This document shows, piece by piece, positions 19,111-28,671 of a DNA stretch of 64,000 nucleotides. Numbering within the stretch: the first letter of the stretch is position 1; every line of letters begins with the position of its first letter. The notes under the pieces were generated by a model. It was given only the letters and a program-made list of their open reading frames with translations, ran no database searches and had not been told where the DNA came from. The position numbers and the translations under genes were made by a program. The DNA comes from Rheinheimera sp. SA_1 (GTDB lineage Bacteria > Pseudomonadota > Gammaproteobacteria > Enterobacterales > Alteromonadaceae): positions 62,001 to 126,000 of the forward strand of contig NZ_LXWK01000015.1 of the NCBI RefSeq assembly GCF_001669775.1. The letters are read 5' to 3'.

Positions 19111-20004
19111 TTAAAAACTGCGTACACAATTGCGGCCACTGGCTTTGGCCTGATACATCGCGTGATCAGCCGCTGCCACGAGTTCATCCAAAGACTGCAG
19201 TGATAACGAATAACCGGCAATGCCAATGCTGCAGGTCTGGGCTTGCCCTTGCAGTGCCACAGGATACCAAATCGCAATTTTCTTGCGGATCCGCTCGGCC
19301 AGCGCCGTGGCTGCTGCAGCACTGGTGTCAGGAAGAATAGCGATAAACTCTTCGCCGCCGAGGCGCCCGAGTTCGTCCGGTTTTCGAAGCTCGGCATTCA
19401 CCCGCTCGACAAAACCAATCAAGACACAATCACCCACTGCATGGCCAAAAGTGTCATTGACCTGTTTGAAATTATCCAAGTCAAACACCAACACCGACAA
19501 ATCCTGCTGATAACGTTTGGCCTTTTTCAGATGCAAAGCCGCAATTTCCATGATTTTGCGCCTGTTGTAACAGGTTGTGAGCACATCGTGATCAGCCATA
19601 TTTTGTAACTGACGCTGTAAGTCTTTAATTTTACTGATATCAGCGGCGACCAGGCCAGTTGCGAACAACACCCCATCTTCAGAAAAAATCGGGAACTTAA
19701 TCGATAAAAAGTCACGTTCCAGTCCATCTACCGGCACCACTTCTTCCACACTAAACGCCTGGGTTGCTTTTTGCGCCATCACATCGGCACGGCGAAACTG
19801 CGCCGCTATTTCCGGCGGAAACAGCTGCGCGTCGGTATGGCCTAAAAAGTCGGAGAGTGGCCGGTGGAATAGTCGGCCATATTGCTGATTTACATAGAGA
19901 TACTTGCCATCAAGTCCTTTTGCGCCAATCACGGCACCGGCATTGTCGGCAATAGCTTTAAAAATTTGTAGCTGGCGCTGTGACCAGTCAGTGTCTTGAC
20001 TCAT
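19111..20004 (-). CDS. PAS-GGDEF diguanylate cyclase
   Basis: 297 residues: a PAS sensor domain at about 12-125 (AIADNAGAVIGAKGLDGKYL and LFHRPLSDFLGHTD) and a GGDEF domain at about 135-297. The active site is GGEEF at 216-220, and an inhibitory-site RxxD (RKPD, 207-210) sits exactly five residues before it. The enzyme should therefore be active and subject to product inhibition. It makes c-di-GMP from GTP and has no membrane helix. The PAS ligand is unknown. It lies downstream of the kinase-like gene, with a gap of about 117 bases. Confidence 0.95.
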   Translation of the reverse strand: MSQDTDWSQRQLQIFKAIADNAGAVIGAKGLDGKYLYVNQQYGRLFHRPLSDFLGHTDAQLFPPEIAAQFRRADVMAQKATQAFSVEEVVPVDGLERDFLSIKFPIFSEDGVLFATGLVAADISKIKDLQRQLQNMADHDVLTTCYNRRKIMEIAALHLKKAKRYQQDLSVLVFDLDNFKQVNDTFGHAVGDCVLIGFVERVNAELRKPDELGRLGGEEFIAILPDTSAAAATALAERIRKKIAIWYPVALQGQAQTCSIGIAGYSLSLQSLDELVAAADHAMYQAKASGRNCVRSF

Positions 20005-20121
20005 AGCGTTGACTCATAGCGATAACCAAAATCCGTTATGGTTGCCTCAGATTAACTGAGACCTGAATCAAAGGTAGCAGAGGCCAGCCGCGGCTGCGGC
20101 ATATATTATTTCTTTCTTATG

Positions 20122-21948
20122 TTAGTTGAGAGCTTGTAACGGATTGGCCGGATAATACAGCGTTGGCTGGATCATCTGATGTTTAAAATAACGGGTATCT
20201 TTGTGCGGCAACTTCATAAACCCCCCGACACCTTCACCGCTGATCAGGTTGACATTTTTCAGAATATTCGCCAATAACGCGCTAAATTCCGGTTCAGCTT
20301 GCGGATCCAGCAAGTGAAAGTAGCTGTGAATTTTCATGTACAAAGCCGTGACTTCAAAAATAATACAACCGCTGTGACGGATTAAATTAAGCCTGGCGAT
20401 GTCGGCCATAATCGCGTCGGGCAGCACCAGTTGTTCGTCCGGATCTTTACCATCTTCAAAATAGGAATGTTGTTTACTGCTTTCATCCTGCGATGTTGCA
20501 GCGGCGATTTCGTACGGGATTTTCATCTGCGCCGTTGGCAGAAACGGCTGCTGTTGTTGCTCGCGTGATAAATGCAATGTTTGCCGGGCATTAAACAAAC
20601 AGGCTTTAAAAATACCGACTTTGGCGATGGCCTGTGCCAGATACACCACATTGTTGACTGCAAGCGTAAAAGCACTTTGTTGTTTGGCATCATACAGATG
20701 CAAATTACAGTCGATGTATACGCCCTGCTGCTGCCAATGAATGGCCAAACCGCCAACCACCGGATAACGTGCCAAGCGGCTCACCGCTGCAACAAAAGCT
20801 TTTTCGGTTTCGCCCATGCCCTCTAAATAGTTTTTGTAATACCGCTCCAGCTGCACATCATCGACATACTGAATACCAGCTTCGTCGCTGTGTTCCCGTA
20901 AAAACGATTTACGCGAAGAATACACTACGGTATCCAGCTCTTGTTTTTCGGCACTTAACCGCACCGGCAATAAAGGTAAATCGGCGAGCAGTGTTAATGA
21001 CGGTAACACCAGCCGTTTTAATCTCGGCATGGCTTTTAGGAAATAATCTCCGGCCTGATAACGCAGCTGTACATCGTCGGCCAACATACTGTCGAGCATA
21101 GTCGCAAATTCCATCGGCAAACCTAAACTTCGCGCTGGCAAGGCTTTGCGGCCAAACCTGCAGGATTGCCCCGAAGCCAACGCGTACAAAGTGCCGGCAA
21201 CACCTTGCTCATCAAACCTTGGGCTGGACAATGCGCCGCTGCGCTGTTCCAGACCGATAAAATACACATCGCCTAAACGGGCATTGGAGGTTTGTAAATC
21301 GGCCGACATCAGTTGCATCACGTTATTGCTGATGTACTGGCCCTGTTCATCCGTCTGGGCAAACACTGACGAGCCCCAATCCACCAGGCTGATTTGGCCA
21401 CTTTGTTCGTCATACACAATATTGGACGGTTTAATATCACCATGCACCACCGGGCAGATTTCGCCGTCTTTCTGATGATTGCGCAGCACCAGTAATAAAC
21501 TCGCCAACTGAGCGGCGATATCGACAATCAACCGCACCGGCAAGCGGCCGTGGCGCAAGCTATATTGTTCTAAATCAACGCCTTTAGCGCGCCCCATCAT
21601 CAAAATACCTTGCTTTTTTACCACCTGATAAGTGATATAACGCGGCACATTCGGATGACTGATTTGCGATAACATATAAGCTTCATCTGCCAGCCGCTCC
21701 TGAATATGCGGCGGCAAATTGATGCGGGAAAACTTAAACACACATTGCTCTTGCTGACTATCGAGCCCGGCAAAGGCAAAGCCATAAGCGCCTTTACCCA
21801 CCAACTCTATCTGCCGGTAACCGAGTTTTTGCAGCTCTTCGATACAAAGCGCCACCCAATCTTTGAGCTTTTTGGCATCGTTGGCGTTTAACAGATAAAA
21901 CGACTGTTCTTCGGGAATGTAGAAGTTTCTTAGTTGGTGCTTTTCCAT
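20122..21948 (-). CDS. Ser/Thr protein kinase-like protein
   Basis: 608 residues from the ATG at 21948, which has GGGA about 5 bases upstream; ATG 21951 is an alternative. The kinase domain is at the N-terminus (about 40-330): glycine loop GKGAYG at 51-56, lysine in VFKF (K72), catalytic loop HGDIKPSN (169-176) and metal-binding D190 in DWG, where most kinases have DFG. The C-terminal 280 residues have no motif I recognise and no membrane helix. It is probably a cytoplasmic eukaryotic-type kinase; target unknown. It is divergent from a solute-binding protein gene, with about 80 bases between. Confidence 0.85.
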   Translation of the reverse strand: MEKHQLRNFYIPEEQSFYLLNANDAKKLKDWVALCIEELQKLGYRQIELVGKGAYGFAFAGLDSQQEQCVFKFSRINLPPHIQERLADEAYMLSQISHPNVPRYITYQVVKKQGILMMGRAKGVDLEQYSLRHGRLPVRLIVDIAAQLASLLLVLRNHQKDGEICPVVHGDIKPSNIVYDEQSGQISLVDWGSSVFAQTDEQGQYISNNVMQLMSADLQTSNARLGDVYFIGLEQRSGALSSPRFDEQGVAGTLYALASGQSCRFGRKALPARSLGLPMEFATMLDSMLADDVQLRYQAGDYFLKAMPRLKRLVLPSLTLLADLPLLPVRLSAEKQELDTVVYSSRKSFLREHSDEAGIQYVDDVQLERYYKNYLEGMGETEKAFVAAVSRLARYPVVGGLAIHWQQQGVYIDCNLHLYDAKQQSAFTLAVNNVVYLAQAIAKVGIFKACLFNARQTLHLSREQQQQPFLPTAQMKIPYEIAAATSQDESSKQHSYFEDGKDPDEQLVLPDAIMADIARLNLIRHSGCIIFEVTALYMKIHSYFHLLDPQAEPEFSALLANILKNVNLISGEGVGGFMKLPHKDTRYFKHQMIQPTLYYPANPLQALN

Positions 21949-22027
21949 CATAATCCCAAAATCAGCCACTGAACGATTACTGCGCTGCAGCCGTATGACT
22001 TAACGACTGAAAAAAAATGAAGTTACC

Positions 22028-22897
22028 ATGCTGCAAGGAACCCGTAAATTGATGTTTTGGACCCGAGCTCTGGCAAATTTGATGTTGTTGCTGCTGTCGT
22101 TGCAGATGTTGCTAATGAGTGTCGAAGTTTCAGCGCAGTCTCCGGAGAAAACGCTGGTCCCACTGACCATCAGCGCTGGTGAGTGGCCGCCGTTTTTAGG
22201 CGAACATTTGCCGAACAATGGCAGCGCCGCAGTGTTGATCCGTGAACTATTCGCCAATGCCGGATACCGCGTCGAATTCCACTTTTTGCCCTGGGCCCGC
22301 GCTTACCACGACACCGCAGCTGGTCGTTACGATGCCACCGCCATCTGGATGTTCGCCGAAAACCGCTTAACCGATTATCTGTACAGTGATGCGGTGCTCG
22401 AAGAAAAGTTTGTGTTGTTTCATTTAAAACAACAGCCGTTGGCATGGAAGACTTTGGCCGACTTGAAAAACCTGCAGCTCGGCGGTGGCCTGGGTTATAG
22501 CTACGGCCCCGCCTTTGATCAGGCACTGGCTAAAGGCGAATTAACCGTGACCCGCGTCAATTCCACCGAGCAAAACTTCCGGCGCTTGATAGCCCGGCGG
22601 ATTGACGCGTTCGGGGAGGAAATTCAGGTTGGTTATCATGTGCTGCAAAGCTTGTCTGAAGAATTGACAGCGCAAATTACCCATCATCCGACACCGCTGC
22701 TACGCAATCAGAGTTTTTTGTTATTCCCGAAGCAGTCCTCACAGAGTGAAAAGTTAAAAACGTTGTTTAATCAACAATTGGCAGCAGCGAAAAAGTCAGG
22801 CCGGTATGAACAGTTATTCCATCAAAAATTGTTGCAGCCTAACAAAAATGTAGCCATGCAAGCTGATGAGACGTCAGACAACGCAGACTCGCCGTGA
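22028..22897 (+). CDS. Periplasmic solute-binding protein, SBP_bac_3 type
   Basis: 289 residues with a signal peptide (LANLMLLLLSLQMLLMSVEVSAQ). The mature part begins VPLTISAGEWPPFLGEHLPNNG, then AVLIRELFANAGYRVEFHFLPWARAY and GRYDATAIWMFAENR, the usual pattern of family-3 amino-acid binding proteins. The protein ends in a polar tail. No permease or ATPase gene is near, so it is an orphan binding protein; sensing or moonlighting is possible. GAAG precedes the ATG. It is one of three such orphans in the window (others at 33.4 and 50.3 kb). Confidence 0.85.
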   Translation: MLQGTRKLMFWTRALANLMLLLLSLQMLLMSVEVSAQSPEKTLVPLTISAGEWPPFLGEHLPNNGSAAVLIRELFANAGYRVEFHFLPWARAYHDTAAGRYDATAIWMFAENRLTDYLYSDAVLEEKFVLFHLKQQPLAWKTLADLKNLQLGGGLGYSYGPAFDQALAKGELTVTRVNSTEQNFRRLIARRIDAFGEEIQVGYHVLQSLSEELTAQITHHPTPLLRNQSFLLFPKQSSQSEKLKTLFNQQLAAAKKSGRYEQLFHQKLLQPNKNVAMQADETSDNADSP

Positions 22898-22982
22898 ACC
22901 CATCTCTGGGGGCTCTGTTGCGGCATCCATGCCGCAAAAGGTCTGCTTTTGTCTGCCGCCTCATCACTTATTGACACCATCG

Positions 22983-23013
22983 AAAAAAAACACCGGCCTA
23001 AACCGGTGTTTTA
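22983..23013. terminator. Bidirectional terminator
   Basis: Stem AACACCGG/CCGGTGTT with a run of A on the left and T on the right lies between convergent genes and can end both the binding-protein and the bkd transcripts. Confidence 0.88.
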
Positions 23014-23038
23014 ACTCAACTATTTCGCAAGCAACCGC

Positions 23039-24625
23039 TTAGCGCATTGCAACCAGCATCGCGCTTGGCTCTTCCAGGTACTTTTTCCAAAGGTTGGTGA
23101 AGCGCGCAATAGTGCCGCCATCAATCACCCGGTGATCGCCCGACCAGCTGATTTGCATGATCGAACGGGCCACCACATGGCCTTTATCATCAAACCGCGG
23201 CAGTTGCTGCACTTTACCAAGCGCCACAATCGCCACTTCCGGTTTGTTGATAATAGGCGTCGCCACAGTACCGCCGATAGCGCCAATGTTGGAAATGGTA
23301 ATGGTGCCGCCTTTTAAGTCTGTCGGGCTGACACGACCTTCACGGGCTAAATCTGTTAAGCGGGTCAGATCTTTGGCTATTTCAACAATTGATTTTGCCT
23401 GACAACCTTTGATATTTGGCACTAACAAACCGACTTTCGAGTCCACCGCAATACCAATATTGTGATCGTCAAAATAAGTCAGTTCGGAACAATCGGCATT
23501 CACCTGCGTATTCAGAATTGGGAACTCGTTCAGCGCCAACGACATTGCTTTCATAAAAAACGGCATCATTGTCAGCTTGACGCCCTGCTTCGCCAGATTG
23601 TCTTTCAGGCTTAACCGCAGCGCGATGAGTTCGGTTAAATCAATCTCTTCGCAATAGGTGAAATGTGGAATAGTCGCCACAGATTCGGCCATTTGCCTTG
23701 CCATCGCTGCTTTAATGCCTTTGATGGGTTCAACGCGACGACCGCCGGTGGCTACTGACGCTGCAGTTGCAGGCGTTGCTGCTTTTGCCGCTTCTTTTAT
23801 AGCGCAGGCAGCCACTGGCGCTTTCACACCAGTCGCAAAGTTTTGCACATCTTCTTTAAACACCCGGCCTTTGGCACCGGTGCCAGGCACCTGAGTTAAA
23901 TCGATGCTTAATTCCCGCGCTAAGCGGCGCACCGCTGGGCTTGCCACAGCTTTGCCGTTATTTGCAACAGCGACTGCTGAAAGTGCTGGCGCTGCTGCCG
24001 TTGAAGCAGCCACAACCGGTGCTGCAACGACTGGCGCTGCAACGGCCCCTTCCATCACTCGCTCAATGGCAAATAATGGTGCGTGCACCTTGGCAATATC
24101 ACCTTTTGCGGTGTAAAGCTTCACCACTTTACCGGCGTATTTGGCCGGAATTTGCACTAAGGCTTTGTCGGTCATCACGTCGCAGACGGCCTGATCTTCA
24201 GCGATGATATCGCCTTCTTTGACCAGCCAGTCCACCACTTCACACTCAACAATACCTTCGCCGATATCAGGCAGCAGGAAATCTTCGACGATAGTGCCGG
24301 ATGTTGCAGGCGCAGTTGGCGCAACTGATGCTACGGACGCAACAGCAGCCACAACCGGAGCTGCGATAGCAGGCGTAGCCGTTTCACCGGCTAACGTCAT
24401 TTCAAACAATGGCGCATGCACCTTGGCGATATCACCTTTGGCGTAATAAAGTTTGCTGACCACACCGTTAAACACCGCCGGAATTTGCACCAGCGCTTTA
24501 TCGGTCATCACGTCACAGACCGGTTGGTCTTCAACAATGGTATCGCCTTCTTTCACCAGCCATTCGACCAGTTCACACTCGACAATCCCTTCACCGATAT
24601 CCGGCAGAATAAAATCTTTTTTCAT
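23039..24625 (-). CDS. bkdB: Branched-chain 2-oxoacid dehydrogenase E2 (dihydrolipoamide acyltransferase)
   Basis: 528 residues from ATG 24625 (GAGG 5 bases before). Two lipoyl domains are present with the lysines in MTDKALVQIP at K43 and K154; the two domains are near-duplicates. Alanine/valine-rich hinges link them to a peripheral subunit-binding domain (SPAVRRLARELSIDLTQVPG) and the acyltransferase core, which ends with the catalytic WSGDHRVIDGG. It transfers the acyl group from E1 to CoA in valine, leucine and isoleucine breakdown. Most bacterial bkd E2 proteins carry one lipoyl domain, so two is notable. It is the last gene of the operon; no E3 gene follows. Confidence 0.92.
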   Translation of the reverse strand: MKKDFILPDIGEGIVECELVEWLVKEGDTIVEDQPVCDVMTDKALVQIPAVFNGVVSKLYYAKGDIAKVHAPLFEMTLAGETATPAIAAPVVAAVASVASVAPTAPATSGTIVEDFLLPDIGEGIVECEVVDWLVKEGDIIAEDQAVCDVMTDKALVQIPAKYAGKVVKLYTAKGDIAKVHAPLFAIERVMEGAVAAPVVAAPVVAASTAAAPALSAVAVANNGKAVASPAVRRLARELSIDLTQVPGTGAKGRVFKEDVQNFATGVKAPVAACAIKEAAKAATPATAASVATGGRRVEPIKGIKAAMARQMAESVATIPHFTYCEEIDLTELIALRLSLKDNLAKQGVKLTMMPFFMKAMSLALNEFPILNTQVNADCSELTYFDDHNIGIAVDSKVGLLVPNIKGCQAKSIVEIAKDLTRLTDLAREGRVSPTDLKGGTITISNIGAIGGTVATPIINKPEVAIVALGKVQQLPRFDDKGHVVARSIMQISWSGDHRVIDGGTIARFTNLWKKYLEEPSAMLVAMR

Positions 24626-24647
24626 CATCGCCTCGATCAGAATTCGC

Positions 24648-25625
24648 TCAGAACTGGACTGAAGCGACAATGGCTTCAAAAGTTTTTAAATGGTCGGCGA
24701 CGTATTCACGTTCCAGCGCCAGCGGATACGGAGTATCCAGACCACAAACACGGGCAATCGGGCTTTCCAGATGCAGGAAACAACGCTGTTGAATAGTGGC
24801 AGCGATTTCACCGGCAAAACCACCGGTCAGCGGCGCTTCATGGTTAATCACTAACCGACCAGTTTTCAGCACCGATTTCACCACAGTATCGACATCCCAA
24901 GGCAGAATGCTGCGAAGGTCAATCAGTTCACAGGAGATACCTTTGGCGGCGGCCATTTCTATAGCTTTTTGGCAAATTTCAATTTGCGCGCCCCAGGCTA
25001 ACACAGTGACATCTTTGCCTTCCTGCATCACTTCGGCCACGCCTAATGGAATTTCGTAATACTCTTCCGGCACTTCGCCGGTGGAGGCGCGGTACAGCTT
25101 TTTCGGTTCGAAGAAAATCACTGGATCTTCAGAAGCAATGGAGGCCAGTAACAAGCCTTTGGCCTGGTACGGGTCGCGCGGCACTATCACTTTTAAACCA
25201 GGCGTATGCGCAAAATAGGCTTCCGGAGACTGGCTGTGGTAATGACCACCGGCGATACCACCGCCGTAAGGCGTGCGGAATACCAGGCCACCAACATTAA
25301 ATTCATTGCCTGAGCGGTAACGGAACTTGGCGGTTTCATTGACGATTTGGTCAAAGGCCGGAAAAATGTAATCAGCGAACTGAATTTCCGCGACCGGCTT
25401 CATGCCTTGTGCCGCCATACCGTTGGCAAAACCAGCGATACCCTGTTCGGTTAACGGCGTATTAAAGCAACGGTCTTTACCGTATTTTTCCTGCAGCTTA
25501 GAAGTCGCGCGAAACACACCACCAAAGTGGCCAACGTCTTCACCAAAACAAACCACAGTACTGTCTTTAGCCATCGCCAGATCAAGGGCGTTATTAATGG
25601 CCTGCAACATATTCATTTTAGCCAT
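24648..25625 (-). CDS. bkdA2: Branched-chain 2-oxoacid dehydrogenase E1 beta
   Basis: 325 residues. The transketolase-like pyrimidine-binding part begins [29 protein letters not shown], followed by [18 protein letters not shown] and [21 protein letters not shown]. The C-terminal domain includes [15 protein letters not shown]. With E1 alpha it forms the thiamine-diphosphate enzyme that decarboxylates branched 2-oxoacids. Its ATG overlaps the E1 alpha stop by one base (TAATG) and the E2 gene follows after 22 bases. Confidence 0.94.
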   Translation of the reverse strand: MAKMNMLQAINNALDLAMAKDSTVVCFGEDVGHFGGVFRATSKLQEKYGKDRCFNTPLTEQGIAGFANGMAAQGMKPVAEIQFADYIFPAFDQIVNETAKFRYRSGNEFNVGGLVFRTPYGGGIAGGHYHSQSPEAYFAHTPGLKVIVPRDPYQAKGLLLASIASEDPVIFFEPKKLYRASTGEVPEEYYEIPLGVAEVMQEGKDVTVLAWGAQIEICQKAIEMAAAKGISCELIDLRSILPWDVDTVVKSVLKTGRLVINHEAPLTGGFAGEIAATIQQRCFLHLESPIARVCGLDTPYPLALEREYVADHLKTFEAIVASVQF

Positions 25626-26806
25626 TACATTCTCCCCGACGTGATTGGATAAGCATCCGGATATTTACGGATGTGCTGCTTCAGTTCCGCCAGCTGGCGT
25701 TCAAGCTCAGGGATAGGCTCAGCGTACACGTCAGAAATTAAGTGTTCGATACCTGGTTTGGCGACTTTTTCCGCCACTTTTAATGCGTCCAGAATTTCGC
25801 CGCGTAAGGCTTCGATTTGCGCTTTGTCAGCGGCATCGTCCAGCCAGCCTTTGGCAATCAGCCATAAGCGGTAACGGGAAATCGGGTCGTTTTTACGCCA
25901 TTGTTCTTCTTCTTCTTTGCTGCGGTAACCACTTGGATCATCTGAAGAAGAATGCGCGCCTAAACGGTAAGCGATCGATTCCAGCAGGACCGGCTCGTTG
26001 GTGGCAATGGCGTGATCACGCGCCATTTTGGTGGCTTGATATACCGCCAGAATGTCAGCACCGTCCATGCGGATGGCTTTCATGCCGTAACCGACACCAC
26101 GACAGGCAATGCCGTCGCCTTTAAATTGCTCGTTGGCTGGCGTTGAAATGGCATAACCGTTGTTACGGCAGAAAAATAATACCGGCGCTTTATGCACGGC
26201 CGCCATATTCAGACCAGCGTGGAAATCGCCTTCAGACGCCGCGCCTTCACCAAAATAACAAATGGTAACGTTCGACAGACCACGTAGTTTTTGCGCGTAT
26301 GCATAACCTGCCGCTTGTGGAATTTGCGTACCCAGCGGGCTGGAAATGGTCATGTAATAGATGTCTTTCGAGCCGTAATGCACCGGCATCTGCCGGCCTT
26401 TACCCAAATCTTTTTCGTTGGAAAATAGCTGATTCATAAACTGTTCTAAGCTGAAACCGCGATAACGCAACGCACCTTGTTCACGATACTGCGCCATGAT
26501 CATGTCTTTGTCGTCAAGTGCAGCTGCACTGCCGACCGTGGCAGCTTCTTCACCTAAACACTGCATATAAAAGCTGATCCGGCCTTGACGCTGCGCAGCG
26601 AGCATCCGCTCGTCCAGCACCCGGATAAAGCTCATGCTGTGATACATTTTTAAGGCAGTTTCTTGGTCGAGATCCGGGGCAGTTGCGCCGGGATAGATAG
26701 TGCCGTCGTCTTGTAAAATGCGTAGGGTTGGAATTTGTAACGCGTGCCCACTGGTAAAATCGGCTGTGTGGACAGTCGAAATGGTGGCGTTATTAGGGTT
26801 GGTCAT
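25625..26806 (-). CDS. bkdA1: Branched-chain 2-oxoacid dehydrogenase E1 alpha
   Basis: 393 residues. The thiamine-diphosphate motif is [37 protein letters not shown], and the phosphorylation-loop equivalent [16 protein letters not shown] is conserved as in BCKDH rather than [24 protein letters not shown] matches the family. First gene of the bkdA1-A2-B operon; a purine-rich GAGAGA lies before the ATG. Products feed branched-chain amino-acid breakdown and primers for branched fatty acids. Confidence 0.94.
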   Translation of the reverse strand: MTNPNNATISTVHTADFTSGHALQIPTLRILQDDGTIYPGATAPDLDQETALKMYHSMSFIRVLDERMLAAQRQGRISFYMQCLGEEAATVGSAAALDDKDMIMAQYREQGALRYRGFSLEQFMNQLFSNEKDLGKGRQMPVHYGSKDIYYMTISSPLGTQIPQAAGYAYAQKLRGLSNVTICYFGEGAASEGDFHAGLNMAAVHKAPVLFFCRNNGYAISTPANEQFKGDGIACRGVGYGMKAIRMDGADILAVYQATKMARDHAIATNEPVLLESIAYRLGAHSSSDDPSGYRSKEEEEQWRKNDPISRYRLWLIAKGWLDDAADKAQIEALRGEILDALKVAEKVAKPGIEHLISDVYAEPIPELERQLAELKQHIRKYPDAYPITSGRM

Positions 26807-26956
26807 AGGTCTCTCTTTTGGTTTCGGGTAACGCGGACCTTGGTTGTTTGCCTGCTTTACCGTGAAATTGAACCAGACTGCAGTATTACCGCTGTTCTGT
26901 GACAGTTATTGGTAGATACTGCAGCTTCTCCCCGTGCTTGCTATGCCCGCCCTCCT

Positions 26957-27102
26957 TTATCCTTGAAGTTGCAGGGTTGTTGCCTTCGCTCGTTCGCTGA
27001 GGCGCCAGTCCGACCCAGTCACATAGGTCAACTATGCTCCGGGCCGGGCTGGCGCTCCAGTCTCACTCACTTGTCGCCTACCTGCAACATCAATGATTTC
27101 GG
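26957..27102. repeat. Dispersed palindromic element, copy 2
   Basis: About 146 bp in plus orientation: ATCCTTGAAG, GGGTTGTTGCC, GACCCAGTCACATAGG, CTATGCTCCGGG, GTCGCCTACC, CATCAATGATTT. The core stem is longer than in copy 1 (GCGCCAG/CTGGCGC outside, CCC/GGG inside). Confidence 0.85.
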
Positions 27103-27374
27103 ATGTTGGTTGCTTCTTCTGGTGCACCTGTAGGTGCTTGACGCACGCGTCAACCTGAATGCGGTGCATTTCGCTTGCTATGATCGTTTTTAGAATGCGC
27201 CGCAACTTTACCTTTACGTAAACTGCATTGCAACCCGGCCAGCCGTTAAAATTTAGCAGAGCGGCGCAGGGCTTGCGTCGATTTTTGTTGCCATTCCCGC
27301 CTGTGGCAGCTGAACGGACGCAAAAACCAACTAAGGATAAACCATTGAATTTTCATCATTTAAACCGTTTATAA

Positions 27375-27405
27375 ACACAAAACGCCGATGTTCCGGCGCT
27401 TTGAA
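27375..27405 (-). terminator. Terminator after astE
   Basis: Stem CGCCG/CGGCG with a 6-base loop; on the minus strand it is followed by TTTTGTGTTT. It lies about 25 bases past the astE stop. Confidence 0.7.
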
Positions 27406-27428
27406 TAATGAGTTTTTGTGGCGCTTAA

Positions 27429-28502
27429 TCAGCCGGTTTGGCCAATAACCGAAACTGGTTTGACCATTAGCATGGCGCGCTGACCTATCGCTACACTGGC
27501 GTTGGGGAAAATAATTGCTTCGCCCGGTTGCTCGACTCTGTATTCAATGTCTGCGTCTGTTGCCAGCAAAGTACCCAATGGCAGCTGGGTGAAATTCTCA
27601 ATCGAGCTGGCAAAACTAAGCTCAAAAGCTTCGGTGTGTTTATTGATAGCTCGGTACACCTCAAACAACTGAAAGTCGGTTTCGACAAAGGGTTTGGTTT
27701 TTATATCAGCGCCGCTGATCAAGGCGCGTAACGTGTCGGCAACCTTGGTGAAGCGGCTCATATCGTTTTCACCAAGTGGCCGTGCTTTGCCCAGTTCCAG
27801 CGTAAAGGCATGGGCACCATGCGTTTGCGCGGCGTAATAGCTAAAGGTAGTCGCAGGTGTTTGCATCAATAAGAAACAGTGGATATCAGAAGCGGCCAAC
27901 AAACTAAACTGTGCTTCCGACCAGGGTTTGCCGTGTAAAAAGGGGTAAACCGCAAATTTTTCAAATTGCGAACCGCGAATGGCGGTATGTAAATCGTATA
28001 AACAGCGCTCGCGCCCTGCCGGCACCGCCTGATAAAAGCGGCTGACATATTGCTCTAAACGAGCACAACGACGTTTTTCAAAGGAAATTTCCGCATCGTT
28101 GATGGCATCGATATCGCGATCATCGCTGATGCCATGCGCACCGGAGAAAAACCGGTTCATATTGTCAATCAGTTCACGTTTACCGGCATTAATCGCTGGT
28201 GGATTACCGAATAAAAACAATACTCGCTCGCTCAGCTGCAACCGTTCTTGCAGAATGTCCTGCACCAACGCGGCACAAATTTCAATCGGCGCTGTTTCAT
28301 TACCATGCACACCACAACTCAGCACAATATCGTTATTGCCATAGTGTTGCGGGGTAAAACAGATAATGCCGGTATCCCAGATTTGACAATCGGTACCGTT
28401 TTGGAGCCGAAATGTCAGAGGTTGCAGATCAGTCGGCAACTTTTCGGGGTTTGCCAGAGTAAAGGCCAGAAAATCAGCAGAAGAAAGCCACGCCGGTAAC
28501 AT
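27429..28502 (-). CDS. astE: Succinylglutamate desuccinylase AstE
   Basis: 357 residues of the AstE/AspA zinc carboxypeptidase-like family. Zinc ligands are H66 and E69 in SCGVHGNETAP and the histidine in YDLHTAIR. FGNPPAINAGKRELIDNMNRFF matches the family. The enzyme hydrolyses N-succinylglutamate to succinate and glutamate, the last step of the arginine succinyltransferase pathway. No other ast gene lies in the window, so it is separate from the rest of the pathway here. Confidence 0.92.
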   Translation of the reverse strand: MLPAWLSSADFLAFTLANPEKLPTDLQPLTFRLQNGTDCQIWDTGIICFTPQHYGNNDIVLSCGVHGNETAPIEICAALVQDILQERLQLSERVLFLFGNPPAINAGKRELIDNMNRFFSGAHGISDDRDIDAINDAEISFEKRRCARLEQYVSRFYQAVPAGRERCLYDLHTAIRGSQFEKFAVYPFLHGKPWSEAQFSLLAASDIHCFLLMQTPATTFSYYAAQTHGAHAFTLELGKARPLGENDMSRFTKVADTLRALISGADIKTKPFVETDFQLFEVYRAINKHTEAFELSFASSIENFTQLPLGTLLATDADIEYRVEQPGEAIIFPNASVAIGQRAMLMVKPVSVIGQTG

Positions 28503-28605
28503 TCGATCATTCCTTGCAAAGTGCTTGAAGCGGAACTCTATTCTACCCAGAACTTGGCTTTCGGCACCAGATGAAAAACCATCCGGTCACACCAAGAACA
28601 AAGCT

Positions 28606-28643
28606 GGCGCACTACCGCTTTCGCGGTGAGTGACGCCCTACTT
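28606..28643. repeat. REP-like palindrome, copy 1
   Basis: A 38-bp imperfect palindrome: GGCG, ACTACCGC, a TTTC turn, GCGGTGAGT, CGCC, CTACT. A near-identical copy lies at 34465-34502. It sits just past the endonuclease gene end. Confidence 0.7.
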
Positions 28644-28671
28644 TACTTATATTTCAACATCTTATTAAGCA

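Larger units (their letters stand above)
26807..27428. other. Intergenic region with repeat copy 2 and bkd promoter
   Basis: About 620 bases with no supportable gene. It holds the bkd promoter region near 26807-26950, repeat copy 2 (26957-27102), a small palindrome TTGACGCACGCGTCAA near 27137, and the astE terminator at the right end. No conserved reading frame was found. Confidence 0.6.
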
